Made by a program: the position numbers and the translations under genes
Shown here: one piece after another, positions 17,130-26,079 of the stretch
Numbering within the stretch: position 1 is the first letter of the stretch
How the letters are laid out: every line of letters begins with the position of its first letter
The notes under the pieces: generated by a model
Databases searched by the model: none
The model's input: only the letters and a program-made list of their open reading frames with translations
What the model was told of the DNA's origin: nothing
Source of the DNA: Bradyrhizobium sp. B124
Lineage (GTDB): Bacteria > Pseudomonadota > Alphaproteobacteria > Rhizobiales > Xanthobacteraceae
NCBI RefSeq assembly: GCF_038967635.1
Contig: NZ_CP152413.1
Location: 248,001 to 312,000 of the forward strand
DNA length: 64,000 nucleotides
Direction of reading: 5' to 3'

Positions 17130-18275
17130 ATGCACTACCGATCGTCCTGGATGACCGAGGAGCTGGACACCTTCCGTGACCAGTTCCGCAAATTCCTCGC
17201 CAAGGATCTTTTGCCGCACGCCGAGAAATGGCGCGAGCAGAAGCTGGTCGACCGCTCTGCCTGGCGCGCGCTCGGCGAGATGGGCGCGCTGCTGCCGAGC
17301 GTGCCGGAGGCCTATGGCGGCCTCGGTGCCAGCTTCGCCTATGATGCCGCCGTGCTCGATGACCTCGAGAGCACGGTGCCGGAGCTGACCACCGGCGTTT
17401 CCGTGCACAGCGCGATCGTCGCGCACTACATCGTCAATTACGGCTCGGAGGAGCAGAAAAAGCGTTGGCTGCCGAAGATGGCGTCGGGCGAGATGGTCGG
17501 CGCCATCGCGATGACCGAGCCCGGCACCGGCTCCGACCTGCAGGCCATCAAGACCACGGCGAAGAAGCAGGGCAATTCCTACGTCATCAACGGCCAGAAG
17601 ACATTTATTACCAACGGCCAGGCCGCCGATCTCGTCATCGTGGTGGCGCGCACCGGAGCGCCGGGCGCGAAGGGCATCTCGCTGATCGTCGTTGAAACCA
17701 CCGGCGCCGAGGGCTACCGGCGTGGCCGCAACCTCGACAAGATCGGCCTGCACGCGTCCGACACCTCGGAGCTGTTTTTCGACAATGTCACGGTGCCGCC
17801 GGAAAACCTGCTCGGCAATGAGGAGGGCAACGGCTTCGTCCAGCTGATGCAGCAATTGCCGCAGGAGCGGCTGTCGCTCGCGATCGGGGCGGTCGCCTCG
17901 ATGGAGCGCGCGGTCAAGATCACCGCCGAATACACCAAGCAGCGCACCGCGTTCGGCAAGCCGCTGATCGAATTCCAGAACACCGCGTTCACGCTCGCCG
18001 AGCGCAAGACCGAGGCGATGATCGCGCGCGTGTTCGTCGACTGGTGCGTCGAACGCCTGGTCGCCGGCGACCTCGACACCGTGACGGCGTCGATGGCGAA
18101 ATGGTGGTGCTCGCAGAAGCAGGTCGAGACCGCCGACGAATGCCTGCAGCTGCACGGCGGCTACGGCTACATGCAGGAATACCCGATCTCGCGGATGTTC
18201 ATCGATTCCCGCATCCAGAAGATCTATGGCGGCACCAACGAGATCATGAAGGTTTTGATCGCGCGCTCGCTGTAG
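17130..18275 (+). CDS. Acyl-CoA dehydrogenase, long-chain/isovaleryl-type active site
   Basis: A 381-aa FAD enzyme that makes the 2-enoyl-CoA. MTEPGTGSDLQAIKT and FITNGQ mark the FAD and substrate sites. The usual catalytic Glu of YEGT is Gly (IYGGTNE, residue 367), and a Glu instead sits in LPQERLSLA (Glu246), as in LCAD and isovaleryl-CoA dehydrogenase. This suggests a long or branched acyl substrate. Two ATGs are adjacent (17127, 17130); GAGGG spacing favours 17130. A family D repeat separates it from the SDR, yet gene order and function still place it in the same pathway. Confidence 0.9.
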   Translation: MHYRSSWMTEELDTFRDQFRKFLAKDLLPHAEKWREQKLVDRSAWRALGEMGALLPSVPEAYGGLGASFAYDAAVLDDLESTVPELTTGVSVHSAIVAHYIVNYGSEEQKKRWLPKMASGEMVGAIAMTEPGTGSDLQAIKTTAKKQGNSYVINGQKTFITNGQAADLVIVVARTGAPGAKGISLIVVETTGAEGYRRGRNLDKIGLHASDTSELFFDNVTVPPENLLGNEEGNGFVQLMQQLPQERLSLAIGAVASMERAVKITAEYTKQRTAFGKPLIEFQNTAFTLAERKTEAMIARVFVDWCVERLVAGDLDTVTASMAKWWCSQKQVETADECLQLHGGYGYMQEYPISRMFIDSRIQKIYGGTNEIMKVLIARSL

Positions 18276-18298
18276 GCAAGCGCGCGACCTCAGCCGCA

Positions 18299-19789
18299 TT
18301 ACATCGCGCGCACGTTCTTCAGGAACTTGTCGACCTGGACTTCCAGCTCGAACGCGTTGCTGGCGAGCTCGCCGGAGGCCGCCAGAACGTTCTCGGCGGC
18401 CTTGCTGGCATCGTCGATCGCCTTGGTCGTTCCGTTGATGTTGGCGGTGACCTCCTTGGTGGCCGCGGCCTGTTCCTCGACGGCGCTGGCGATCACGGTC
18501 GAGATCTCGCTAATCTGGACGATGACCTGCGAGATCGCCTTCAGCGCGGTGGCGGTGTTGCCGGTCGCGGTCTGCATCTCGTTGATCTGCGCCGAAATGT
18601 CTTCCGTGGCCTTGGCGGTCTGGTTGGCCAGCGCCTTCACCTCGGATGCGACGACGGCAAAGCCCCGGCCGGCCTCGCCGGCACGCGCGGACTCGATCGT
18701 GGCGTTGAGCGCGAGCAGGTTGGTCTGGCCGGCGATCTGGCTGATCAGCGCGACGACGTCGCCGATCTTCTGCGCCATGGTCACGAGACCCGAAACCAAT
18801 CTGTCGGACTTCTCCGCTTCCTCGACCGCCATGCGGGCGATGCGGCTCGCCTCGGTCACCTGGCGGCTGATCTCGTTGACCGAGGACGACAACTCTTCGG
18901 ACGCAGACGCAGCACTTGCCGTACGCTGATTCACGAATTCGGCGGTCGTCGTCAGCGATCGCGCGGTGCCCTGCATCTGCGTCGAGGCCGACGCCAGAAT
19001 CCCGGCAAGGCCCTTTACATCCTTCTCGAAATCGTCGGCGAGCTTCACATTGCCTGTCACTACCGACCAGCTCAGCATCGCGCCGGTATAGTTGCCGCGC
19101 TTGTCGGTCAGGCCGGAGACCCGAAGGTCGAGCGTTTCCGGGCCGAGCCTGATCTTGGCCGCGTGCGGCAAGTTCTTCGGATCGCCGACGATGCGGCGCT
19201 GGTGCGCCGGGTTCTTGTGGAAGATGTCGAACGAGTTGCCGAGGATATTCTCCGGCGCCACCGGGAGCAAATGCTTCACGGTGTCGAGCGTCTTGAGGCT
19301 GGTTTGGTTGATATAGGTGATGTTGAAATCGGTATCGCACATCATGATGTTGATCGGCATGTTGTCGAGCATTTGCAACAGCCGCTCGGTCTGAGTTTCA
19401 AGCCGCGCCTTCTCGGTCGCGAGCTCCCACGTCAGCATCGGCCCGCTGTAGCGACCACGCGAGTTGGTCATCGCCGTCACGGTGAGATCGAGCGTCTCGC
19501 CGCCGATGGTGATGCGCGCCTTGTGCGGCAGGTTCTTCGGATCGGACAAGAGTCGGCGCTGATGCTGCGGGTTCTTGTGAAAGATGTCGATCGATTGTCC
19601 GATCAGCGCGTCGACCTTCACCGGCAGCACGTGCTCGATCTTCTTCAGATTGTGCCGCGTCGACTCGTTGATGTAGGTGATCCTGAAATTGTTCAGCTCG
19701 CAGAGCATGACACTGATCGGCATGTCGTCGAACAGCCGGTAAGAACTGTCCGCGCCGACCACGCTTGCGACGCTCTTCATCCCCAACAT
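18299..19789 (-). CDS. Soluble methyl-accepting chemotaxis protein with two tandem PAS domains
   Basis: A 496-aa cytoplasmic receptor with no transmembrane helix or signal peptide. Residues about 18-130 and 140-250 are two clearly duplicated PAS domains, each carrying the same IFHKNP-x-HQRR and DPKNLPH segment. Residues about 255-496 are the chemoreceptor signalling domain, with the hairpin tip [27 protein letters not shown]. No CheR-docking pentapeptide is present at the C-terminus. PAS domains usually bind heme, flavin or small ligands; I see no diagnostic heme His, so the signal is unknown. It probably feeds a CheA/CheW array elsewhere. Confidence 0.92.
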   Translation of the reverse strand: MLGMKSVASVVGADSSYRLFDDMPISVMLCELNNFRITYINESTRHNLKKIEHVLPVKVDALIGQSIDIFHKNPQHQRRLLSDPKNLPHKARITIGGETLDLTVTAMTNSRGRYSGPMLTWELATEKARLETQTERLLQMLDNMPINIMMCDTDFNITYINQTSLKTLDTVKHLLPVAPENILGNSFDIFHKNPAHQRRIVGDPKNLPHAAKIRLGPETLDLRVSGLTDKRGNYTGAMLSWSVVTGNVKLADDFEKDVKGLAGILASASTQMQGTARSLTTTAEFVNQRTASAASASEELSSSVNEISRQVTEASRIARMAVEEAEKSDRLVSGLVTMAQKIGDVVALISQIAGQTNLLALNATIESARAGEAGRGFAVVASEVKALANQTAKATEDISAQINEMQTATGNTATALKAISQVIVQISEISTVIASAVEEQAAATKEVTANINGTTKAIDDASKAAENVLAASGELASNAFELEVQVDKFLKNVRAM

Positions 19790-20686
19790 GCATTGCCTCC
19801 AGCATTGATATCAATCGGTCAACTGAAAACGATGCACCTGATCGGCAGCAGAACGCCTTCCGCCGCGGGACGGCGGGCAGGTGCGATACACGATTTACAA
19901 TTTGTGACTGCACGAAACCGTAGGCGATTCGAGTTCCATCAAGAAGTGCATGCAGTGTGCCGCGCGCGATCGCGCAAGACCGAACGCGCGATGCGTGCAA
20001 TGAGTGCAGCCGAAATCGACGCGCTGGACTGCGATTTTCCGCAAAATCCGCGCGATCCTGCATCGAACAGTGCGAAGCGACCGATCGCTGCACCGTAGTC
20101 TTACGGAAGCACACGCGCGCGCTTCGAACGATTGCTATCGTGCATATGACGCGATGGTGCATGCAGTTTGTGCCACGCTGTTGTCACGCGCGCCGCAGCG
20201 CGCTGGCTTTCTCGCGTCCCGTGCGGCGGCCGAGCGCCGTCGGTCTTTGCGATGCCCGTGGATCGTCTCTCATGTGTGCGCGCTGCTGCGACGGTTGGTG
20301 CCGCGTGACGACCACGAGGCTGCCGCGTCGCCGATGGGTTACTGTTGAAAGAAACACGCACAGGTTGATTCAGGCGCCGCGATACCCGATCGAACTTGCG
20401 ACCGGCGACGGAACATGTCGTGCGCAAGCTGACGGCGAGGGCGTCCTGAAGTCGGCGGAAGTTACCTACCCGCTCTCCGGCCGGGCCGCGCGGATCCCGC
20501 CGGCGATCGTCCGCTCTGCGGAAATCGACGACGAAAGCGCGATGCCCATTGCCTATCGCATGGCTTGCGCCCGCTTCGCTCGCCAGAGGGGGCTTCGGCC
20601 TTGCGCCATAATCCCGTCTATCATACCCCCGTCGGACCACGTTCCGCGCGAGCCGCAAGCGCGCCCCAATGCCGCAGGGAGCCCTC
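19790..20686. other. 897-bp gene-free stretch, TGCA-rich in its left half
   Basis: No open frame with normal codon use or a recognisable protein is visible on either strand. The left half (19833-20165) holds eleven TGCA words, including two near-identical tracts GTGCATGCAGT at 19946 and 20157. The right half has ordinary base composition. It should include the promoters of the chemoreceptor (leftwards) and the ThDP enzyme (rightwards), but I cannot place either. Confidence 0.5.
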
Positions 20687-22342
20687 ATGACCAAAAGCAA
20701 CGCCCGCACCGGAGGCCAGATCCTGATCGACCAGCTGGTCGCGCAGGGGGTGGAGCGCGTCACCTGCGTGCCGGGCGAGAGCTATCTGGCGGCGCTCGAC
20801 GCCCTGCATGACAGCCCGATCGACGTCGTGATCTGCCGCGCCGAGGGCGGCGCGGCGATGATGGCGGAGGCCTACGGCAAGCTCACCGGGCGTCCCGGCA
20901 TCTGCTTCGTCACCCGCGGCCCGGGCTCGACCAACGCCGCGCATGGCGTGCACATCGCGATGCAGGATTCCACCCCGATGATCCTGTTCGTCGGCCAGGT
21001 CGACACCGGCATGCGCGAGCGCGAGGCGTTCCAGGAGCTCGACTACAAGGCGGTGTTCGGCACCATGGCGAAATGGGCGGTCGAGATCGATCGTCCGGAC
21101 CGCATTCCGGAACTGGTCGCGCGCGCCTTCCGCGTGGCGCTGCAGGGCCGCCCCGGTCCGGTGGTGATCTCGCTGCCGGAGAACATGCTGACGGAAACCG
21201 CAGCGGTCGCCGACGCGCCGAAGGTTGAGCCTGCGCAGAGCTGGCCGGCGCCGTCGGATCTCGAACGCCTCGGCAGCATGCTCGCCGGCGCCAAGGCGCC
21301 GATCGTGGTGCTCGGCGGCTCGGCCTGGACGCCTGAGGCGGCCAAGGGCATCGCACGCTTTGCCGAGCGCTTCGACCTGCCGGTCGCGACCTCGTTCCGC
21401 CGCGCCTCGCTGTTCGACGCCGACCATTCGCATTATGCCGGCGATCTCGGCATCGGCCCGAGCCCGAAGCTCAGGGATCGCTTTACCGGCGCCGACGTCA
21501 TTCTCCTGATCGGCGGCCGCATGTCGGAGATGCCGTCGTCGTCTTACACGCTGCTCGACATTCCCACACCGAGCCAGAAGCTCATTCATGTGCATCCGGG
21601 CTCCGAAGAGCTCGGCCGCGTCTACCAGCCGGCGCTGGCGATCCAGGCGACGCCTGCGGCCTTCGCCGCCGCGGTCGAGAGCATGAAGCCCGCAGCCGCG
21701 CCCGCCTGGAAGGGCGAGGCGGCCAAGGCGCACGCGGATTATCTGGCCTGGACCGACAAGCCGCGCGAGCTGCCGGGCCACTTCCAGTACGGCGAGGTCG
21801 TGACCTGGCTGCGCGATCGGCTGCCGAAGGATGCGATCGTCTGCAACGGCGCCGGCAATTACGCCGGCTGGATCCATCGCCACCATCGCTTCCACACGTT
21901 CGCCGCGCAGCTCGCGCCGACCTCGGGCTCGATGGGCTACGGCGTGCCGGCGGCGGTGATGGCCAAGCGGCAGCATCCGGATCGCGTCGTCGTCGCATTC
22001 GCCGGAGACGGCTGCTTCCTGATGAACGGGCAGGAGTTTGCCACCGCCGTGCAGTATGACGCGCCGCTGATCGTCGTCGTCATCGACAACGCGCAGTACG
22101 GCACCATCCGCATGCATCAGGAGCGCGACTATCCCGGCCGCGTCGTCGGCACCCAGCTCAAGAACCCGGATTTCGCGCTCTATGCCAAGGCGTTCGGCGG
22201 CCATGGCGAGCGGGTCGAGCGCACCGAAGACTTCGCGCCGGCGTTCGAGCGGGCGCTGGCCTCCGGCAAGCCAGCAATCCTGCACTGCCTGGTCGATCAG
22301 CGCGCGCTGTCGGTCGGCAAGGATTTTGTGCCGCAGGCATGA
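20687..22342 (+). CDS. Thiamine diphosphate-dependent enzyme, acetolactate synthase-like
   Basis: A 551-aa protein with the three-domain ThDP decarboxylase/ligase architecture. The ThDP-activating Glu is in RAEGGAAMMAEAYG (Glu53), and GDG (440-442), followed by DNAQYG, binds the cofactor through Mg2+. It is not a clear IlvB: it is short, lacks a neighbouring ilvH, and is paired with a FAD amine oxidase-like gene, so it may be a 2-oxoacid decarboxylase or carboligase. I chose ATG 20687 behind CAGGGA over ATG 20669. Its TGA stop lies inside a family B repeat. Confidence 0.85.
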   Translation: MTKSNARTGGQILIDQLVAQGVERVTCVPGESYLAALDALHDSPIDVVICRAEGGAAMMAEAYGKLTGRPGICFVTRGPGSTNAAHGVHIAMQDSTPMILFVGQVDTGMREREAFQELDYKAVFGTMAKWAVEIDRPDRIPELVARAFRVALQGRPGPVVISLPENMLTETAAVADAPKVEPAQSWPAPSDLERLGSMLAGAKAPIVVLGGSAWTPEAAKGIARFAERFDLPVATSFRRASLFDADHSHYAGDLGIGPSPKLRDRFTGADVILLIGGRMSEMPSSSYTLLDIPTPSQKLIHVHPGSEELGRVYQPALAIQATPAAFAAAVESMKPAAAPAWKGEAAKAHADYLAWTDKPRELPGHFQYGEVVTWLRDRLPKDAIVCNGAGNYAGWIHRHHRFHTFAAQLAPTSGSMGYGVPAAVMAKRQHPDRVVVAFAGDGCFLMNGQEFATAVQYDAPLIVVVIDNAQYGTIRMHQERDYPGRVVGTQLKNPDFALYAKAFGGHGERVERTEDFAPAFERALASGKPAILHCLVDQRALSVGKDFVPQA

Positions 22343-22382
22343 TCCGGAAAAGTGTGAAGCGGTTTTCAGGAGAGATCATGCC
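22338..22382. repeat. Dispersed hairpin repeat, family B copy 2 (inverted, second module only)
   Basis: GCATGATCCGGAAAA at the left and GATCATGC at the right pair around GGAAAAGTGTGAAGCGG and TTTTC. It is the reverse complement of the module at 5373-5419 and supplies the stop codon of the upstream gene. Confidence 0.85.
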
Positions 22383-22403
22383 CAAGCAAGAGGCCGCGCG
22401 CTG

Positions 22404-23675
22404 ATGGCAGAGTCCGCCGGCCGTCACGTCGCGATCATCGGCGCCGGCGCGGTCGGCGTGATCAGCGCCATCGAGGCGCTGCGCGCGGGCCATCGTGTCA
22501 CGCTGATCGATCCGGGCGAGCCCGGCGGCACCCAGGCGGCGAGCTATGGCAATGCCGGCTGGCTGTCGTCGCATTCGGTGATCCCGCCGGCCGAGCCGGG
22601 CACCTGGAAGAAGGTGCCGTTCTATCTGATGGACCCGCTCGGGCCGCTTGCAATCCGCTGGTCGTATCTGCCGAAGGCCTTGCCGTGGCTGATCAAGTAT
22701 CTGCTGTCGAGCCGGACCGAGGCGCAGGTCGAGGCCACCGCGCGGGCGATGCGCGATCTCTTGAAGGACGCGCCGCTGCTGCACCGGCAGCTCGCCGAGG
22801 AAGCCGGCGTGCCCGAACTGATTGAGCGGCGCGGGGTGATGCATGTGTTTCCCTCGCGTGCGCCGTTCGACCGCGACCTCGGCTGGCGCATCCGCAAGCG
22901 CGTCGGCATCGAATGGCTGGAGCTCGATGAAGACGAGATGCGCCAGCGCGAGCCCGATCTGCATCGGCGCTACAAGTTCGGCGTCGTGGTGGAGGAGGCC
23001 GGCCGCTGCCGCGATCCCGGCGCCTACGTCGCAGCGCTCGCCGCGCACGCGATCGCGAACGGCGCCGTGCGCGTTGCTGCCAAGGCCACAGGCCTCAAGC
23101 TCGCGGGCGACCGGCTCGTCGCCGTGGTCACCGAGAGCGGCGAGATCGCCTGCGATGCGGCGGTCGTCGCGGCCGGTGCGCGCTCGAAGCAACTGACCGC
23201 ATCGATCGGCGACCCGCTGCCGCTCGAGACCGAGCGCGGCTATCACGTCATGATCGAGAATCCGGAATCCGGACCGCGCAGTTCGATGATGGCCTCGGAC
23301 GCCAAGATGGTGGTCAACTGGACCGACAAGGGCCTGCGCGCCGCCGGCACGGTGGAGATCGCGGGGCTCGACGCCGAGCCCAACTGGAGGCGCGCCGAGA
23401 TCCTGCGCGAGCATCTCTTCAGCATGTTCCCGAAGCTGCCGAAGGACATTCCACCCTCGTGGATCAAGACCTGGTTCGGCCATCGCCCGAGCATGCCGGA
23501 CGGGCGCCCCTGCATCGGCCATAGCCGCGCCTCGCGCGACGTGGTCTATGCGTTCGGCCATGGCCATGTCGGCCTGGTCGGCTCGGCCCGCACCGGCCGG
23601 CTGGTCGCGCAATTGCTCAGCGGCAAGGTGCCGGAGATTCCGCTGCAGCCGTTCGCGCCGTCACGCTTCCTGTAG
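22404..23675 (+). CDS. FAD-dependent oxidoreductase, D-amino-acid dehydrogenase (DadA)-like
   Basis: A 423-aa DAO-superfamily protein. The N-terminal dinucleotide motif IIGAGAVGVISAIEALRAG (residues 9-27) binds FAD, followed by GGTQAASYGNAGWLS, typical of DadA. The C-terminal RPSMPDGRPCIGH and GHVGLVGSARTG complete the FAD site. It probably oxidises a D-amino acid or other secondary amine to a 2-oxo product, passing electrons to the chain. It follows the ThDP enzyme by 61 bp, and a 2-oxoacid from this reaction could feed that enzyme. ATG 22404 is the first credible start after the repeat. Confidence 0.85.
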   Translation: MAESAGRHVAIIGAGAVGVISAIEALRAGHRVTLIDPGEPGGTQAASYGNAGWLSSHSVIPPAEPGTWKKVPFYLMDPLGPLAIRWSYLPKALPWLIKYLLSSRTEAQVEATARAMRDLLKDAPLLHRQLAEEAGVPELIERRGVMHVFPSRAPFDRDLGWRIRKRVGIEWLELDEDEMRQREPDLHRRYKFGVVVEEAGRCRDPGAYVAALAAHAIANGAVRVAAKATGLKLAGDRLVAVVTESGEIACDAAVVAAGARSKQLTASIGDPLPLETERGYHVMIENPESGPRSSMMASDAKMVVNWTDKGLRAAGTVEIAGLDAEPNWRRAEILREHLFSMFPKLPKDIPPSWIKTWFGHRPSMPDGRPCIGHSRASRDVVYAFGHGHVGLVGSARTGRLVAQLLSGKVPEIPLQPFAPSRFL

Positions 23676-23687
23676 GGGACGCAAGCC

Positions 23688-23921
23688 TCAGCTCTCGCCG
23701 GCCCAGGCCGCGATCGCAGCCGGTGCGATCACGCGTCTCGGCGTGTGCGGGTTGATCGTTCCGGCGCTGACGTCTTGAGTCTGCACAAGCAGGGTGCGGG
23801 CAAACGCCTTGGCATCCTGCTCGGTCGTGAAGGTGCGGGTCTGGCGCGCGAAGCGGTGGTGTCCGGCGTCAGGGGTTCTGATGGCGAACGAGACGTACCA
23901 GGTGGCCTTGTCCATCTTCAT
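23688..23921 (-). CDS. Small conserved hypothetical protein
   Basis: A 77-aa soluble protein starting MKMDKATWYVSFAIRTPD and ending AAIAAWAGES. I do not recognise a named family. The segment RTFTTEQDAKAFARTLLVQ looks like a compact alpha-beta unit, and codon use is normal. I prefer the Met at 23921 (or 23915) over a longer frame, because the extension upstream is not protein-like. It is convergent with the DadA-like gene, 12 bp away. Confidence 0.55.
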   Translation of the reverse strand: MKMDKATWYVSFAIRTPDAGHHRFARQTRTFTTEQDAKAFARTLLVQTQDVSAGTINPHTPRRVIAPAAIAAWAGES

Positions 23922-24216
23922 CGCGCGTCTCAGGCGACGGCGGTTAGCCCGCGCGATCGGGACGTGGTACTGGATGTTCGATATGCAAAAAGTGCCAAGG
24001 GAAGAATCCTGAAACACAACAGATGACGGCTAATTGGCTCTTCGGCGGACAGGAATGCTACAGGATCGGCGCGGATACCGATACGGGCGGCATATTACCT
24101 CTCAACCGATGGGTGAACTGTCAATGCACCGCAGCGGTGTTGGTTCCTGCGATGCAATGGCAGCGTTGGGACGGCGCGCTCGGGTGACCCAAGGGGCCGT
24201 GCCGGATCAGGAAATT

Positions 24217-24300
24217 GTAGGATGGGTAGAGCGCAGCGAAACCCATCAATTCCCTTCCGCGGCGCCAGTGATGGGTTTCGCTTTGCTCTACCCATCCCAC
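24217..24300. repeat. Palindromic repeat, family C-related copy 4
   Basis: Arms GTAGGATGGGTAGAGC and GCTCTACCCATCCCAC pair; the internal arms GCGAAACCCATC and GATGGGTTTCGC also pair. It is the GGATGGGTAGAGC variant of family C. Confidence 0.8.
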
Positions 24301-24344
24301 GAGTTGCGAAGCCATGGTTTGGATCGTTCGGCTTTTCAGAATTT

Positions 24345-24740
24345 GACTTGACGCCGGACCCAACTCAGATGTTCAATACGCCCGTCTCACCCGACACGAG
24401 GGGCGCTTCGCGGTCGTCACGAACGTGGGTTGAGATGCGGTGGACGCTGAGTGCGCAACTGACGAGTGCGCGTGACGCGGACGGTGAAGTCGTGTGGTCC
24501 TGACGCCCTAGCGGCCGGTGTCCTCTCGCAAAACGCGTAAGCGTTTTGCGAGGGCGGTGACAAGCAAGCCCAGTCTCGCCGGGGAGAGCACGAAATAAGC
24601 CGTAACCCATCGCGCAGGGAAAGCCGGGTTGTTTCCGGTTACACCTGTGGTCCTACCTCCCGCGTTTTTTACTACGCGGGACCCATGGGTGCGATCGGCA
24701 CCCGGCTTTCCCTGCGCCCTCTGCGAGAGGAGAGGGCGGA
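24345..24740. repeat. Structured intergenic element of about 400 bp
   Basis: Three nested or serial hairpins are visible. CTCGCAAAACGC (24525-24536) pairs perfectly with 24541-24552 around a GTAA (GNRA) loop. GCGCAGGGAAAGCCGGGT (24612-24629) pairs perfectly, 18 bp, with 24700-24717. CCCGCG (24659-24664) pairs with CGCGGG (24675-24680) inside it. I recall near-identical sequence dispersed in many Bradyrhizobium genomes and often misannotated as short ORFs. Its limits are approximate. Confidence 0.6.
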
Positions 24741-24816
24741 ATGAAGCGCAAGCCTCGGACAAATCATGTCGCGAGAACGCGGAAGTATGACTCACAGGCC
24801 GTGCAACAAATTCAGC

Positions 24817-24938
24817 GTCGTCCCGGCCTTGAGCCGGGACCCATAACCACGAATGCGAATTGGATTGCAGAGCTGTGGCCGCAGCTCATCTCAACAACAC
24901 CACTCTGTGGTTATGGTCCCTGCTTTCGCAGGGACGAC
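24817..24938. repeat. Palindromic repeat, family E copy 1 (GTCGTCCC type)
   Basis: The left arm GTCGTCCCGGCC...GGGACCCATAACCAC pairs with GTGGTTATGGTCCC...GGGACGAC at the right. A second copy is at 52855-52976. Confidence 0.85.
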
Positions 24939-24968
24939 AGCGAGGATGAGGCGATAGCGGTGCCTCTC

Positions 24969-25949
24969 TCACGATCCGATCCGCACCACCATCTTGCCCA
25001 GCGCCGCGCGGGTCTGCATCGTCGTGAACGCCGCGCGGAAATCTTCAAGCTCGAACACCTTGCCGACGACAGGCGTCAGTCGGCCGTTGTTCAGCCATGC
25101 CGACAATTGCGTCATCACGCGCGCCTGTGCCTCGGGCTCGCGGCGCGCGATCTGCGCGGCGTCGACGCCGATCAGGAGGCCGCCCTTCAGAAGCGGCAGA
25201 TTGAACGGCAGAGCGGGGATCTGGCCTGCCGCAAAGCCGACCACGACATGGCGGCCGTTCCAGGCGATCGAGCGGAACGCCTGCAGCGAGACCTCGCCGC
25301 CGACCGGATCGAAGATCACGTCGGGACCATGGCCGCCGGTTGCCTCCTTCAGCGCATCGCGCCAATCGGGCTTCGTGTAGTCGACGACAGCATCGGCGCC
25401 GAAGCTTGCGGCGAAGCTGCGCTTCGCGTCCGTCGAGGCGGCGGCGATGACGCGCGCGCCGAGCAGCTTGCCGACCTGGATCGCGGCGATGCCGGTGCCG
25501 CCGGCGGCACCCAGCACCAGCAGCTGCTCGCCGGCCTTGAGCGAGCCGCGCTCGGCGAGCGCATACAGCGCGGTAAGGTAGTTGGTGCGGAAGGCCGCGG
25601 CGGCCTCCATCGACAGGCCGTCGGGCATGACCTCGACAGCGGCAGGCGGCACCACGATGTACTCGGCCAGCGCGCCCGAGCGCGCCGCGCCCATCACCCG
25701 CATGCCCGGCGTGATGCCGGCGACGTCGCCCGCGACCTCGTCGACCACGCCGGCGAATTCCGCACCGGGCGTAAAGGGCAGGGCATCCTTGGTCTGGTAG
25801 CGGCCCTCGACCTTCAGCCCATCGACGAAGCCGATGCTGGCGGCGTGGACCCGGACGCGGATCTGTCCGGGGCCGGGTTCGGGCGTGGCGATCTCCTTCA
25901 GCCCGATCTGATCGATAGGCGCATATTGCTCAACGACGACCGCCTTCAT
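24969..25949 (-). CDS. Zinc-independent quinone oxidoreductase-like (MDR) protein
   Basis: A 326-aa medium-chain dehydrogenase/reductase of the NADPH:quinone oxidoreductase group. The GroES-like N-terminal domain lacks zinc-ligand cysteines. The Rossmann motif LGAAGGTGIAAIQVGKLLGA (about residues 145-164) binds NADPH, and FDPVGG follows. Such enzymes reduce quinones, enones or related electrophiles with NADPH. ATG 25949 is the natural start. No operon partner; family A repeat sequence lies upstream. Confidence 0.88.
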   Translation of the reverse strand: MKAVVVEQYAPIDQIGLKEIATPEPGPGQIRVRVHAASIGFVDGLKVEGRYQTKDALPFTPGAEFAGVVDEVAGDVAGITPGMRVMGAARSGALAEYIVVPPAAVEVMPDGLSMEAAAAFRTNYLTALYALAERGSLKAGEQLLVLGAAGGTGIAAIQVGKLLGARVIAAASTDAKRSFAASFGADAVVDYTKPDWRDALKEATGGHGPDVIFDPVGGEVSLQAFRSIAWNGRHVVVGFAAGQIPALPFNLPLLKGGLLIGVDAAQIARREPEAQARVMTQLSAWLNNGRLTPVVGKVFELEDFRAAFTTMQTRAALGKMVVRIGS

Positions 25950-25976
25950 CCTGTCCTGCTCATTGGTTCGTTTCCT

Positions 25977-26079
25977 CTGGAGCCTTATCCATTCCGATTG
26001 AATCGGAACGGAGCTCCAGATTCTTGTGTTGACGCGTTCTCTTCACGCGAACCGGTACCCACTTCGCTCGAAAACGCTC
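25977..26079. repeat. Dispersed two-hairpin repeat, family A copy 2
   Basis: CTGGAGC (left) pairs with GCTCCAG around TTCCGATTGAATCGGAA; then TTGACGCGTTCTCTTCACGCGAACCGG and GAAAACGCT form the second module. It aligns with 2377-2479 module by module. The rest of the gap up to 26323 is AT-richer, with TTAATGGCGTTAACGTTAGG near 26233; I see no gene. Confidence 0.75.

Larger units (their letters stand above)
23922..24968. other. Repeat-filled gene-free kilobase
   Basis: No convincing gene lies here. The stretch holds a divergent family C repeat (24217-24300), a structured element of about 400 bp (24345-24740) and a family E repeat (24817-24938). The first 290 bp (23922-24215) contain nothing that I can identify. 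Confidence 0.6.

Noticed and set aside
19957..20811. Possible gene in the gap upstream of the ThDP enzyme
   Set aside because: The frame has Cys- and Arg-rich composition, no known domain, and runs into the ThDP gene in another frame.
24508..24795. Possible protein frames in the structured element
   Set aside because: The frames follow hairpin arms on both strands and match a repeat-derived pattern rather than a conserved protein.
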